NCBI GenBank assembly: GCA_050693035.1
Contig: JBOGWB010000076.1
Coordinates: forward strand, 66,614-130,613
Length of the DNA: 64,000 nt
Direction of reading: 5' to 3'
Source: DASYVD01 sp050693035
Lineage (GTDB): Bacteria; Actinomycetota; UBA4738; CALAEC01
Of the stretch, positions 39,863 through 49,168 are shown piece after piece (position 1 is the stretch's first letter; each line of letters opens with the position of its first letter). The position numbers were made by a program, and so were the translations under genes. Below the pieces are notes generated by a model, which saw only the letters and a program-made list of their open reading frames with translations, was not told where the DNA came from and did not search any database.

Positions 39863-41137
39863 CTAGCGCTTGGCCACTTCGAACGTGCTCAGGTTGCGCC
39901 CCTTGGCGAAGCTCGTCTCCACGTTCCCGGCCCCGTCGATCCCCCTGCACCAGGCCGTGTAGTTCTTTATACGCGTCCCCACGCTGGGCCTCAATGGAGA
40001 CCGGAACCGCTTCAGGTACAGGTCGAAGTCGAACTTCATCGGCAGCCATCGCTTGGCGCTGCACCGGCCGGCCTTCCACTCGCCCTTGACCCACCAGGCG
40101 CAGGATCCGTTGAGCCTCTTCTTTCGAAGCGCCATCTCCACGGCCACCACTCCCGATGGAGGCGACCCCTGGTCGTCGAAGAAGACGTGCACTTCTCTGA
40201 GGCGATAGTCGCCGTACGAATACAACTTGCCCTGGCGCGGATGATGCCACCTGGTGGTCGGTGGAATGAAGTCCCGGTCGTTGTCCTGGATGGTCAGGGT
40301 GAGGACGCTCGGGGTGGCGAGCTGGTAGCCGGCCCCGGCTTCCAAGGAGATCTGGATCGTCTCGGCATTCTCGATCTCGGTGTCGTTGTTGATCGTGAAC
40401 TGGATGGACTGCGCGCGATTGCTGGACGTAAAGGACAGCGGAACATCAGCGGGGGGCTGGTAATCTGCGCCGGCCGTTGCCGGATTGGTGGGCCCGGGCT
40501 GAACCGTGAACCCCACCTCGACGGGGTCCGCGATCGGACCGGCCATGAACACGGGGATCTTGACGGACGTCTTCGTTTCGCTCTGGACCAACGTCGACTC
40601 GCGGAAGGCGACACGGGTTTCCCCGTCCAGATCGATGATGTACGCAGGGACGGGATTGGGGCCCCCGATCAGCCAACCTTGCTCCGGCGTATGCAGATTG
40701 ATCTGAAACGACTCCACGACCGGCTCGACACTCGTATCGTCGAGGAGAGGAACGGAGGCCGGCCCCACGCCGTTAACGAGATCGACGGTCTCGTCATCCT
40801 GCAACTGAAAATCGCCCTCAGCAGCGGTCGCCGTCCCGTCGACGGTGCTGAAGTGGACGTACGTGTTGGGGTCCAAGCTGCAGACATCCGAGTCCCGCCG
40901 TCTCACCAGAAAGCCCACGGAGCTGCCCTCGGCCCCGTAGAAGTAGGGCTCGGCGAGGGACGCCGGAGGTTGGAACCCGTCCAAACCCAAGAGACAGTGC
41001 ATCGCTGGATGCGCTTGTGCTGGGATGGCGGATCCCGCTCCGGCCACCGCGGTGACCAATAGGGTCACCAGCAGACGGAGCGCAGTAGGATGACGCCTCA
41101 TCGTCGAGCGGGCCCCGTTGGACATCGAGTGACTCAT
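39863..41137 (-). CDS. Secreted Calx-beta domain protein
   Basis: A 424-residue exported protein with a signal peptide ending in AQA. Two stretches resemble Calx-beta repeats, which bind calcium in adhesion and exchange proteins: VHFSTVDGTATAAEGDFQL and the second ending NNDTEIENAETIQISLEAG...LTLTIQDND. The last 130 residues form a separate basic domain with four cysteines (GSCAWWVKGEWKAGRC, YTAWCRGIDGAGNVE). The domain order suggests a surface or matrix protein. It lies just upstream of the cupredoxin gene, 13 bases away, so they may be co-transcribed. Confidence 0.7.
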   Translation of the reverse strand: MSHSMSNGARSTMRRHPTALRLLVTLLVTAVAGAGSAIPAQAHPAMHCLLGLDGFQPPASLAEPYFYGAEGSSVGFLVRRRDSDVCSLDPNTYVHFSTVDGTATAAEGDFQLQDDETVDLVNGVGPASVPLLDDTSVEPVVESFQINLHTPEQGWLIGGPNPVPAYIIDLDGETRVAFRESTLVQSETKTSVKIPVFMAGPIADPVEVGFTVQPGPTNPATAGADYQPPADVPLSFTSSNRAQSIQFTINNDTEIENAETIQISLEAGAGYQLATPSVLTLTIQDNDRDFIPPTTRWHHPRQGKLYSYGDYRLREVHVFFDDQGSPPSGVVAVEMALRKKRLNGSCAWWVKGEWKAGRCSAKRWLPMKFDFDLYLKRFRSPLRPSVGTRIKNYTAWCRGIDGAGNVETSFAKGRNLSTFEVAKR

Positions 41138-41204
41138 GGTACCGGACCGCCCCCGTTCCTGACGAGGCCCCCAAAGCCCCCACCGGCGAGGCCCGCCTTC
41201 GACC

Positions 41205-41813
41205 CTATCCCCGGTCGTGCCGGATCAGTCCCATGGCCTCGGCGCGGGTCCGGGCGTCGGTCTTGAACACCCCGCGGACGGCTGAGGTCACGGTGACCGT
41301 ACCCGGCTTCTTGACGCCCCTCATCGACATGCAAAGGTGCTCGGCCTCGATAACGACGAAGACGCCCCTCGGGCGGAGGACCCGCTCGATCACGTCGGCG
41401 ATCTCGGTGGTGAGCCTCTCCTGTACCTGCGGGCGCCGGGCCAGCGTGTCGACCAACCGGGCCAGCTTCGACAGGCCCGTGATCCGCCCGTCCTTCCCCG
41501 GGACGTAGGCGACATGGGCCTTCCCCATGAAGGGGATGAGGTGGTGCATGCAGATGCTGTAGAGGGGGATGTCCCGGACCATGATCATCTCGTCGTGGCC
41601 GACGTCGAAGGTCACGTCGATGACGGCCTCGGGATCCTCGTGGACGCCCGAGAAGATCTCCTGGTACATCTCGGCGACACGCCGGGGGGTGTCCTTCAGC
41701 CCCTCCTTGCCGATGTCCTCGCCGATCCCTTCCAGCAGGAGCCGGACGCCCTCTTCAACCTTCTGGAGGTCGAAGTCACGGGCCTGCTCCGAAGAGGACG
41801 GGAGCTCGGCCAC
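41205..41813 (-). CDS. folE: GTP cyclohydrolase I
   Basis: FolE starts folate synthesis by converting GTP to dihydroneopterin triphosphate. The 202-residue protein shows KDTPRRVAEMYQEIFSG, the zinc ligands in SICMHHLIPFMG and EHLCMSMRGV, and PGKDGRITGLSKLARLVD. Its ATG at 41813 is four bases after the ftsH stop, so the two are coupled. This places it with ftsH as in other actinobacteria. Confidence 0.96.
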   Translation of the reverse strand: MAELPSSSEQARDFDLQKVEEGVRLLLEGIGEDIGKEGLKDTPRRVAEMYQEIFSGVHEDPEAVIDVTFDVGHDEMIMVRDIPLYSICMHHLIPFMGKAHVAYVPGKDGRITGLSKLARLVDTLARRPQVQERLTTEIADVIERVLRPRGVFVVIEAEHLCMSMRGVKKPGTVTVTSAVRGVFKTDARTRAEAMGLIRHDRG

Positions 41814-41817
41814 GGGC

Positions 41818-43719
41818 TCAGCGGCCGACCGGGCCGCTCTTGCCCTTCGGCGCCCGGACGCTCCGGCGGGCCACGGCGATGCCGGCGCCCTTCTGGTCGG
41901 CGCGCGGCTCGCGCTTGCCGATACCGTCGAGAATCGCCACCAGCTCTTCCTTCTCGATCGTCTCCCGCTCCATGAGCGCCGCGGCGATCTCGTCGAGCTT
42001 CTTCCGGTAGGCCTGGAGGATCTCCAGGGCCTCGTCGTGGGCCTCGTCGATGAGCCGGCGCACCTCGGTGTCGATCTCGAAGGCCACCTGGTCGGAGTAG
42101 TCGGGGTGAGCGGCGAAGTCCCGGCCCAGGAACACCTCGCCCTGCTTCTGGCCGAGGGTGAGGGGGCCGAGGGAGTCAGACATCCCGTACTCGGTGACCA
42201 TCTGGCGGGCGATCTTCGTGGCCCGCTCGAGGTCGTTCTGTGCTCCCGACGTGATGTCCCCGATCACCAGCTCCTCCGCCACCCGTCCGCCCAGCAGCAT
42301 TGCCAGCTCGTCGATGAGCTCCTCGCGCGTCACCAGGAACCGGTCCTCGGTGGGGAGGGTGAGCGTGTAGCCAAGGGCCCGCCCCCGAGGGATCACCGAG
42401 ATCTTGTGCACCGGATCGGCGTTCGGAAGGGCATGAGCCACGAGAGCGTGCCCGCTCTCGTGGTAGGCGATGATCCGCTTCTCCTTCTCGGCGATGAGGC
42501 GGGTCTTGCGCTCCGGTCCCGCCACCACGCGGTCGATGGCCTCCTCCAGCTCGAGCATGGTGATGGTGGACTTGGCCCGACGGGCCGCCAGGAGGGCCCC
42601 CTCATTCACGACGTTGGCGAGGTCCGCCCCGGTGAAGCCGGGGGTCCGGCGGGCCACCACGTCGAGCTCCACGGCATCGTCGAGGGGCTTGCCCCTGGCG
42701 TGGACCGCCATGATGCCCTTCCGGCCCTCCAGGTCCGGCCGATCGATCACCACGTGCCGGTCGAACCGGCCCGGGCGCAGGAGGGCGGGGTCGAGGATGT
42801 CCGGCCGGTTGGTGGCGGCCATGAGGATGACCCCGGTACGGACGTCGAAGCCGTCCATCTCCACGAGGAGCTGGTTGAGGGTCTGCTCCCGTTCGTCGTG
42901 CCCGCCGCCGAGGCCGGCGCCGCGGTGACGGCCAACGGCATCGATCTCGTCGATGAACACGATGGCCGGGGCGTTCTGCTTTGCCTGCTCGAAGAGGTCC
43001 CGGACCCGGGCCGCGCCGACGCCCACGAACATCTCCACGAAATCGGATCCGGAGATGGAGAAGAACGGAACACCGGCCTCACCGGCGACCGCCCGAGCAA
43101 GGAGGGTCTTCCCGGTGCCGGGCGGGCCGTAGAGCAACACGCCCTTGGGGATCTTGGCCCCCATGGCCTGGAACTTGGACGGGTTCTCGAGGTACTCCTT
43201 TACTTCCAGGAGCTCCTCCACGGCCTCGTCGACCCCCGCGACGTCGGCGAAGGTCGTCTTGGGTTGGTCTTTGGTCACCTGGCGGGTCTTGGCCTTGCCG
43301 AACGACATCACCCGGCTTCCGCCGCCCTGGCCCTGCTGCATCAGGTAGAAGAACACCCCGATCAGCAGGACGAAGGGCAGGATGTTCACCAGCACGTTCA
43401 CGAACGCCGACCCCTTCTGGGGGTCCGCCGACACCGGCACACCGGCGTCCTTCAGGCTCTGGGTCAGCTCGTCCTGGTATTCGGCGGGATAGGCCGCCGT
43501 GAACGTGGTTCCGTCGACCAGTCGTCCGTCGACCCGCTGGTCCCGCTCGAGGAAGACGGCCTCGGCGACGCTGCCTCTCTGAGCGAGGGACTCGAGCTCA
43601 GTGAACGTGAACACGTCGGCCTGGGGACCCCGGGTGACATAGGACATGAAGAGCCACAGACCCCCGACCACCAGAAGCATGTAGATGACGGGAGCGCGGA
43701 CGAACCGACGCGGCTTCAA
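41818..43719 (-). CDS. ftsH: ATP-dependent zinc metalloprotease FtsH
   Basis: FtsH is a membrane protease degrading short-lived and misfolded proteins. The protein has two transmembrane helices (near residues 9-27 and 105-125), the AAA module with Walker A LLYGPPGTGKTLLARAVAG quoted in part, Walker B VFIDEIDAVGR, SRH region RPDILDPALLRPGRFDR, and the zinc site HESGHALV. The start is uncertain: the TTG at 43719 puts the first helix at the expected distance and lies downstream of the predicted transcription start, while GTG 43803 lies upstream of it. At 633 residues the length is normal. Confidence 0.9.
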   Translation of the reverse strand: MKPRRFVRAPVIYMLLVVGGLWLFMSYVTRGPQADVFTFTELESLAQRGSVAEAVFLERDQRVDGRLVDGTTFTAAYPAEYQDELTQSLKDAGVPVSADPQKGSAFVNVLVNILPFVLLIGVFFYLMQQGQGGGSRVMSFGKAKTRQVTKDQPKTTFADVAGVDEAVEELLEVKEYLENPSKFQAMGAKIPKGVLLYGPPGTGKTLLARAVAGEAGVPFFSISGSDFVEMFVGVGAARVRDLFEQAKQNAPAIVFIDEIDAVGRHRGAGLGGGHDEREQTLNQLLVEMDGFDVRTGVILMAATNRPDILDPALLRPGRFDRHVVIDRPDLEGRKGIMAVHARGKPLDDAVELDVVARRTPGFTGADLANVVNEGALLAARRAKSTITMLELEEAIDRVVAGPERKTRLIAEKEKRIIAYHESGHALVAHALPNADPVHKISVIPRGRALGYTLTLPTEDRFLVTREELIDELAMLLGGRVAEELVIGDITSGAQNDLERATKIARQMVTEYGMSDSLGPLTLGQKQGEVFLGRDFAAHPDYSDQVAFEIDTEVRRLIDEAHDEALEILQAYRKKLDEIAAALMERETIEKEELVAILDGIGKREPRADQKGAGIAVARRSVRAPKGKSGPVGR

Positions 43720-43767
43720 GTCCTTCGTGGGATTCTCCCTTTCAGGAGGAGGGCCAGCCTGTTTTCG

Positions 43768-43777
43768 ATGGTAGCAC
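43768..43777 (-). promoter_or_regulatory. Extended -10 box of ftsH
   Basis: Minus strand GTGCTACCAT, identical in all ten bases to the carD box. A TAGTCA 16 bases up is a weak -35. Gives a leader of about 42 bases to the TTG start, with AAGGGAG inside it. Confidence 0.45.
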
Positions 43778-43905
43778 AGCCCTCGGACGTGACTATCCTC
43801 CACCTCGGCCCGTGATGGCGCTCCCTGAATAGTCCTGTCGGGCCATCCCCGTACCAGCCGAACGACCCACTTGGACCTCCGTCAGACGCGTAGTTGAATG
43901 CGATC

Positions 43906-45168
43906 ATGGGCCTGCTTCGGCGTCGGGACTTCCTTCTCGTCCTCGCGTCGTTCGCGCTCTCATCGTTCGGGGACTACCTGGCGCTCCTGGCACTGACCAT
44001 TCGCGTGCACGACTCCACCGGTTCTGGGTGGGCCGTCTCCGCGCTGCTCCTCACCGGGCTGATCCCGCTGGTGGCGTTCGCTCCCCTGGCCGGCCTCCTG
44101 GTGGACAGGGTGGAGACGGTGCGGGTCCTGGCGGTCGCGGCCGTGGCCCAGGCCGTCGTGGCCGTGGGCCTCGCCGCCAGCGACGCCCTGGTCCCCACGC
44201 TCGTGCTCACCTTTCTCTTGGGCATCGGGTTCGCCGTCACCCAGCCTGCGCTGTTCGCGCTGGTTCCCAAGGTCGCCGGCGAGGGCCAGACGACGCAGGC
44301 GAACGCGTACCTGGAGGTGGCCAGGTGGGGCGGGGCCACGATCGGGCCCTTCGCGGCGGGGACGCTTACCGCCGCGATCGGGAGTGGTGGAGCCCTGTTG
44401 ATCGACGCGGGGACGTTCGCGGTGATGGCGGCGGCGGCCGTGGCCCTCCGGGCCCGCCGTCCGCCCTTGCCCGCCGCCGAGGCCAAGCCGGGAGGTCCCA
44501 AGCCTCGAGAGGCCAGGGAGGGGTTCGCCTTCCTCCTCCGGGACCATCTGCTGGGGATGGTCGTGCTGGTGACCGCGGCCATGGTTCTGTTCGCCGCCAT
44601 CGACAACGTGGCAGAAGTGTTCTTCGCCAAGGACGTCCTCGGGGCCGGAGACACCGGGTACGGGGCCCTGGTGGGTTCGTGGACGCTGGGGATGGTGGTG
44701 GCCGCCACGGTCATTGCTCGCCGCGTCCCCGCGCTGCGTCTGGCGTTGGCCGTTCTGCTCGCGGCCGTGGTCGGGGGAAGCGCCGTCGCCTTCGCCGCCG
44801 CGCTGCCAAGTGTCCCCGTGGCCGTCTCCATGTGGTTCATCGGGGGCGGGGCCAATGGCATGGAGAACATCGGTCTGCGAAGCCTGATCCATCACCGGGT
44901 CCCAGAGCGCATCCAGGGGCGTGTGTTCGCGGCGTACTACGCCGTGATCAACGGGGCTTCCATCGGGGCGACCGTGCTGGGCGGCGCCCTCGTAGCCCTT
45001 GCCGGCGCCCGCGGGTCCCTGCTCACCGCGGGGCTCGGAGGACTCGGCGCCGGCCTGATCGGCCTCTTCTGGTATACGCGTCTGCGATCACGGGAACCCG
45101 CCGTGCTCGTGTCCGGGCCCTCGGGGCCCGTCGATCCTCCGGTCCAGGAGGCGTCCCCAGGCAGCTAG
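43906..45168 (+). CDS. MFS transporter
   Basis: A 420-residue membrane protein with twelve helices of the MFS_3 type. The helix 2-3 loop is APLAGLLVDRVETVRVL. The acidic-rich helix near AMVLFAAIDNVAEVFF and the PERIQGRVFAAYYAV loop are characteristic of the enterobactin-exporter-like group, also seen in the N-terminal part of the MFS-Tmk fusion at 52.6-54.6 kb. Substrate unknown. The ATG at 43906 is preferred over a TTG at 43894. Confidence 0.85.
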   Translation: MGLLRRRDFLLVLASFALSSFGDYLALLALTIRVHDSTGSGWAVSALLLTGLIPLVAFAPLAGLLVDRVETVRVLAVAAVAQAVVAVGLAASDALVPTLVLTFLLGIGFAVTQPALFALVPKVAGEGQTTQANAYLEVARWGGATIGPFAAGTLTAAIGSGGALLIDAGTFAVMAAAAVALRARRPPLPAAEAKPGGPKPREAREGFAFLLRDHLLGMVVLVTAAMVLFAAIDNVAEVFFAKDVLGAGDTGYGALVGSWTLGMVVAATVIARRVPALRLALAVLLAAVVGGSAVAFAAALPSVPVAVSMWFIGGGANGMENIGLRSLIHHRVPERIQGRVFAAYYAVINGASIGATVLGGALVALAGARGSLLTAGLGGLGAGLIGLFWYTRLRSREPAVLVSGPSGPVDPPVQEASPGS

Positions 45169-45200
45169 GTCTGGAGAGAAGCCGTGGGGGTCGGTAGCTC

Positions 45201-45584
45201 CTACGCCTCGCCCACGGGCTCGCGGATCCCCGTGTCGAGGAGCACGTCCACGCGTACGAACTCCCCGGGCGGGACGGTGACGTTGACGGGTTTGGCGAAC
45301 ATCGCGCCCGCCGTGACCAGGGCTTGGACCTCGTAGGTCCCCGGGCCGAGCGCCAAGCGGAACCGTCCGTCCGACCCGCTCCGCGCGCTGAACTCCTCCC
45401 GGTCCTCGAGCCGGATCGCCACGACTTCCGCCACGACGGGCTTGTCGGGACACGGCGACTCTTCGCTCACCACCGGACACTGCGGGCCGAGAAGCACCCG
45501 GCCCTCGATGCCCGAGTCGGCGGCGCCTCCTGCCCGCGCGCAGCTCGCCAGGATGAGGATCGCGACCACCCCGAAGCGTTTCAT
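45201..45584 (-). CDS. Lipoprotein with carboxypeptidase-regulatory-like domain
   Basis: A 127-residue protein with a type II signal peptide, lipobox ILASC (Cys15). The rest is a beta-sandwich of the CarboxypepD_reg-like group: SGIEGRVLLGPQCP, AVVAEVV-type strands, FSARSGSDGRFRLALGPGTYEVQALV. Two cysteines (PQCPVV...SPCP) may form a disulfide. Such proteins are surface-anchored; no enzyme activity is expected. It is on the opposite strand from the MFS gene and separate from hpt. Confidence 0.7.
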   Translation of the reverse strand: MKRFGVVAILILASCARAGGAADSGIEGRVLLGPQCPVVSEESPCPDKPVVAEVVAIRLEDREEFSARSGSDGRFRLALGPGTYEVQALVTAGAMFAKPVNVTVPPGEFVRVDVLLDTGIREPVGEA

Positions 45585-45630
45585 GTCCGCTTAGACGGGT
45601 GGCGACCCTGCCCTGGTTCCCGCGCTCGGC

Positions 45631-46185
45631 TCAGCCGAGGTGGGCGTAGGCTTCCGGCTTCAGCGTCGCGATGTAGGGCAGGTTTCGGAACCGCTCGTCG
45701 AAGTCGAGCCCGTAGCCGATCACGAACACCGGAGGGATCTCGAAGCCCCGGTACTTGATCTCCAGCGGCACTTGTTGCACGTCCGTCTTCTGAAGGAGCG
45801 TGCACACTTCCAGGCTTCGGGGACGGCGTGTTCTCAGGTTTTTCAGCAGATACGCCAGGGTGAGGCCCGAGTCGATGATGTCCTCGATCAGGAGGACGTC
45901 CCGGCCTTCGATCTCGTGATCGAGGTCCTTGAGGATCCGCACCACGCCGGAGGTCTGGGTGGAAGCCCCGTAGGAGGACACGGCCATGAAGTCGAAGTGC
46001 AGCGGCAACCGGATCGACCGGGACAGGTCCGCCATGAACACGAACGCTCCCTTGAGCACCCCCACCAGGAGGAGGTCACTTCCCCCGTAGTCTTCGGTGA
46101 TCTGCCGCCCGAGCTCACGGATCTTCGCCTGGAGCTCGTCGGCGGGGATCAGGATGCGTTCGATGTCCCGCTCGTACTCAGCCAC
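45631..46185 (-). CDS. hpt: Hypoxanthine phosphoribosyltransferase
   Basis: Hpt salvages hypoxanthine and guanine with PRPP. The 184-residue protein has the HGPRT start YERDIERILIPADELQAKI, LVGVLKGAFVFMADL, the flexible loop SSYGASTQTSG, the PRPP motif LLIEDIIDSGLTL and VPPVFVIGYGLDFDERFRN in the variant IPPVFVIG. GTG at 46185 has GGAGGAG about nine bases upstream and overlaps the tilS end by eight bases, so the two are coupled. An in-frame start further up would lie deep inside tilS. Order tilS-hpt-ftsH is kept as in mycobacteria with the MFS and lipoprotein genes inserted before ftsH. Confidence 0.94.
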   Translation of the reverse strand: MAEYERDIERILIPADELQAKIRELGRQITEDYGGSDLLLVGVLKGAFVFMADLSRSIRLPLHFDFMAVSSYGASTQTSGVVRILKDLDHEIEGRDVLLIEDIIDSGLTLAYLLKNLRTRRPRSLEVCTLLQKTDVQQVPLEIKYRGFEIPPVFVIGYGLDFDERFRNLPYIATLKPEAYAHLG

Positions 46186-47374
46186 CGTGAGGGTCTCCTC
46201 CACCGGGCCCACCCCTTTCGCCTGCCGCTCGCTGACCGGTTCCTCGCGGCGAGGCGCCCCGGCGGCGACCGGCGCGTGCGCGTCGGCCGGACTCTGCCAC
46301 CTCGGGGGAAGCGCGAGAGAGTCGAACATACTCCCGCTCCCTTCTCGCCTTCAAGGGCGCAGGAAGATCGGCGATCCGGCCCGGCCGCCCCTGGGCGAGA
46401 TCGAGGACCGCTCGGACGTGCGCGGCGGCGACGTCGGAGGTCCACTCTCCCACCGTCGCGGCAGCCAGGCGGAGCGCCCCGTGCACCACGCGGGCGGCGA
46501 GCGGCTCGGCCAGGTCTGCCAGGGCCCGGACGTTCAGCCGGATCTCGGTTTCGTCCACCGCCACGACCCTCCGCGCAGCGGCGTCGGCGAGGGCGTCGAG
46601 GTACTCGGCGTCGGCGCGAACCAGCTCCGCCGTCCGACGCAGGGCTGCCCGGACCCCCCGGTCGAGCCGCTCCTCCAGCAGCGGGAGGACCTCGTGGCGG
46701 ATCCGGGCCCGGAGGAACCGGAAGTCGCGGTTCATCGGGTCATCCCGCGGGCGAAGGCGAAGCGCCCGGCAGAACGCGTCCACCTCGTCCCGGGTCGTCT
46801 CGAGCAGTGGCCGCACGGCGGGAAAGCCCAGCGGGGGCACGCTGGCCGCCGCCGGCATCCCGGCCAGCGCGTCCAGGCCTCCGCCACGAACGAGGGCCAG
46901 GAGGACGGTCTCGGCCTGCTCGTCGGCGGTGTGGCCCAGCGCCGCCACGTCGGCCCCCTCATCGACGGCCGCCTGGGTGAGCGCCCCGTAGCGGGCCAGG
47001 CGGGCCCAGGCCTCCACGGACTGTCCCTTGACGGGCCGGTCGGTCGCCTCCCTGGCGAGGACGGGAACCCCCAGCCGCTTCGCCTGTCGCCGGACGTACT
47101 CCGCGTCGTCCCGGGAGTCCGGGCGGAGCCGGTGGTCGAAGTGGAAGACCACCAGCCGGATCCGGAAGAGCCGCCGCAGCCGGTGGAGCGCGTGGAGGAG
47201 ACCGGTCGAGTCGGGGCCTCCGGAGCACGCCACCAGAACGAGCTGTCCCGGCTCGAACATGCCGTGTCTGCGCGCGGTGACGGTGACCCGCTCGAGCACG
47301 CGTGCCACCGCCGGCGGGCGCCGTTCCCGCGCGCGCTCGCCCGGAGCGGTCCGGCGCCCGGCGCGGGAAGGCAT
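46178..47374 (-). CDS. tilS: tRNA(Ile)-lysidine synthetase
   Basis: TilS converts C34 of the tRNA-Ile that reads AUA to lysidine. The 398-residue protein has the PP-loop motif VACSGGPDSTGLLHAL, FHFDHRLRPDS, and the GHTADEQAETVLLALVRGGG segment, which is the TilS hallmark, plus a long C-terminal region. Start ATG 47374 overlaps nothing and lies 8 bases beyond the metalloprotease stop; earlier ATGs in frame lie inside that gene. The last 50 residues are Arg/Gly-rich. Confidence 0.92.
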   Translation of the reverse strand: MPSRAGRRTAPGERARERRPPAVARVLERVTVTARRHGMFEPGQLVLVACSGGPDSTGLLHALHRLRRLFRIRLVVFHFDHRLRPDSRDDAEYVRRQAKRLGVPVLAREATDRPVKGQSVEAWARLARYGALTQAAVDEGADVAALGHTADEQAETVLLALVRGGGLDALAGMPAAASVPPLGFPAVRPLLETTRDEVDAFCRALRLRPRDDPMNRDFRFLRARIRHEVLPLLEERLDRGVRAALRRTAELVRADAEYLDALADAAARRVVAVDETEIRLNVRALADLAEPLAARVVHGALRLAAATVGEWTSDVAAAHVRAVLDLAQGRPGRIADLPAPLKARREREYVRLSRASPEVAESGRRARAGRRRGASPRGTGQRAAGERGGPGGGDPHGG

Positions 47375-47381
47375 CAGCCGA

Positions 47382-48428
47382 TCAAGGTGCGACCCGCCCA
47401 ACCCAGCGGTCGGGCCGGTACACCTCGTCGAGCGAGGGAAGATGCTCGGGCCGCTCCCAGACCCTGGCGAAGCCACCCGAGCCGGCCCGGTCCACGACGC
47501 GACTGATGAATCGCTCGCCCAACCCGTACTGGGCCACCTTCGCCTCGAGCCCGATGGCCCGCTGGAACACCCGGTTGGCGCCGCTGCGGCGCCGGTCGAG
47601 GGCCCGGCGCATGCCGTCGGCGCCGCGGATCCTCCCCTTCCCCAGCGTGTGCATGACGTAGTTCCCGTGTCCCTCGAGGAGCGACATGACCGCCTGCATC
47701 TTCCGAAACGTCTCTCTCTGCTCCTCGGTCATGAGGAGGAACACGATGCCCATGCCCTGCCATCGGGCGCCGCGACGAGCCTCCTCAACCGCCCGCCGGA
47801 TTATCTCCACGAGTCGACGCGGATCGAGCTCGACCGACTCGAGATAGGAGTCGACCAGGCCCATCACGTGGTCCCGCAACCACGGCACGCCAGAGAACTG
47901 GACCCGGTGGGTGACCTCGTGGAGAGAGAGCCACAACCGGAAGTCCTGGGGAGTGAAGCCGAACTTCCGCTCCACGGCCAGCACGTTGGGCCCCACGAAA
48001 TAGAGGAGATCACGATCGTCGGGTGGGAGGGACAGGTCGTACTGCCCGAGCACCCGCCGAGCAACGTACCCGAGGAGCCCTCCCGCCTGTCCGGCAAGCA
48101 CCTTGCGACGGATGCCGGCCGTGGCGCCGGCGCGGTTCCGCTCCATGAAGCGCCGCGCCAGAGGCTCGAGAGCGGTCTCGAACCCTCGCAGGCTGCGGTC
48201 GATCCATTGTGGGCGGCTCATGACCCAGGGGCGAGTGGGAGGGCCCTCGATGGTGAGGCCGGTGAACTCGGTGATCAATGACTCCGCATGGGCCACCGCC
48301 ACCCGGAAGTCGTCATTCATCCGCTCCTGCTCGGTGCGACGGGCCTGGGGACCGGTCCCCGCGGCGAGCCTGGCGATCCGCGCCGCGGCGTCCCAGTCGA
48401 CGAGCCGCGAGGCGGCCGTCCCGTCCAT
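47382..48428 (-). CDS. Zincin-like metalloprotease (DUF2342, F420-associated)
   Basis: A 348-residue protein of the actinobacterial group counterpart to Rv3626c. The HEVTH zinc motif lies in LWLSLHEVTHRVQF, followed by a glutamate helix ESVELD and by HGNYVMHTLGKGRI. The TIGR family name links it to coenzyme F420-using organisms, though no role is established. The ATG at 48428 starts MDGTAASRLVDWDAA. It is followed at 8 bases by tilS, an order conserved in actinobacteria. Confidence 0.85.
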   Translation of the reverse strand: MDGTAASRLVDWDAAARIARLAAGTGPQARRTEQERMNDDFRVAVAHAESLITEFTGLTIEGPPTRPWVMSRPQWIDRSLRGFETALEPLARRFMERNRAGATAGIRRKVLAGQAGGLLGYVARRVLGQYDLSLPPDDRDLLYFVGPNVLAVERKFGFTPQDFRLWLSLHEVTHRVQFSGVPWLRDHVMGLVDSYLESVELDPRRLVEIIRRAVEEARRGARWQGMGIVFLLMTEEQRETFRKMQAVMSLLEGHGNYVMHTLGKGRIRGADGMRRALDRRRSGANRVFQRAIGLEAKVAQYGLGERFISRVVDRAGSGGFARVWERPEHLPSLDEVYRPDRWVGRVAP

Positions 48429-48432
48429 CGGA

Positions 48433-49095
48433 CTATCCGGCGCCGGACTTCCCGCGCGCCGCCTTGACCGCAGCGGCCCGGGCGCGACCCTCGGCGACCT
48501 TGCGGCTCGTGCCCTTGCCGAGCTGATCTTGGAGGACACGCTCGAACGTTTCCTGGTCGAGCTCCGCCGGGGCTGACGACTTCGCCGGCGCCGGTTTCTC
48601 CTCCGCCGGTTTCGCCTCGGCTGCTTCCTGCTCGGCCGGCTGCTCCTTCTCGGCGGCCTGGGGTGCGGGGCGTTCGGCCGTCGCGGTCGCGGCCCCCGCC
48701 CGCGCCACCTCCGTCCCGGTGGCCCCGGCGCCTTGCGGCGTGGTCTCCGACACCGGGTGGCCCATGGCCCGGGCCGGCGGGGGAACTCCCGCACCCGGGG
48801 GGATCCGGATCGCGGGACGGCGGGGAGGCGGCGGCTCCTCCTTGGAGAAGAACCGCCGGGAGAGGAACAGATAGGACCCGCCGATCAGGACGACCAGCCC
48901 GAGGGCCCCGAGCGCGACCGCGATGGCGGTCAGGGTCAGCCACAGCGGCGTCTCCGGATGCTCGACCGGCTGCCCCGGCAGCGGCCCGATGGGGCTCGGC
49001 TGCTGGGCCCATGCGGACGCGTGGAAGATCAATACGGCCGCGGTCGTGAGGGCCGCCGTGAGGAGAGATTTGAAGGTCGTCCGAGCAGACGCCAT
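48433..49095 (-). CDS. Membrane protein with Pro/Ala-rich tail, unknown function
   Basis: A 220-residue protein. A signal-peptide-like helix (TTFKSLLTAALTTAAVLIFHASAWAQ) is followed by a short proline-rich loop and a transmembrane helix (LTAIAVALGALGLVVLIGG), then a cytoplasmic tail rich in Pro, Ala and Glu, ending in a basic helix (RKVAEGRARAAAVKAARG). Resembles short N-terminally anchored proteins of unknown role. It overlaps nothing and ends 4 bases before the metalloprotease gene, so it is probably first in that operon. Confidence 0.6.
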   Translation of the reverse strand: MASARTTFKSLLTAALTTAAVLIFHASAWAQQPSPIGPLPGQPVEHPETPLWLTLTAIAVALGALGLVVLIGGSYLFLSRRFFSKEEPPPPRRPAIRIPPGAGVPPPARAMGHPVSETTPQGAGATGTEVARAGAATATAERPAPQAAEKEQPAEQEAAEAKPAEEKPAPAKSSAPAELDQETFERVLQDQLGKGTSRKVAEGRARAAAVKAARGKSGAG

Positions 49096-49168
49096 CGGCG
49101 CGCGGGATTCTAGCAAATCGCGACTGGGTGCCAGTCGCAGACGCGCCGGGGTGGCAGCATTGCGGAGC

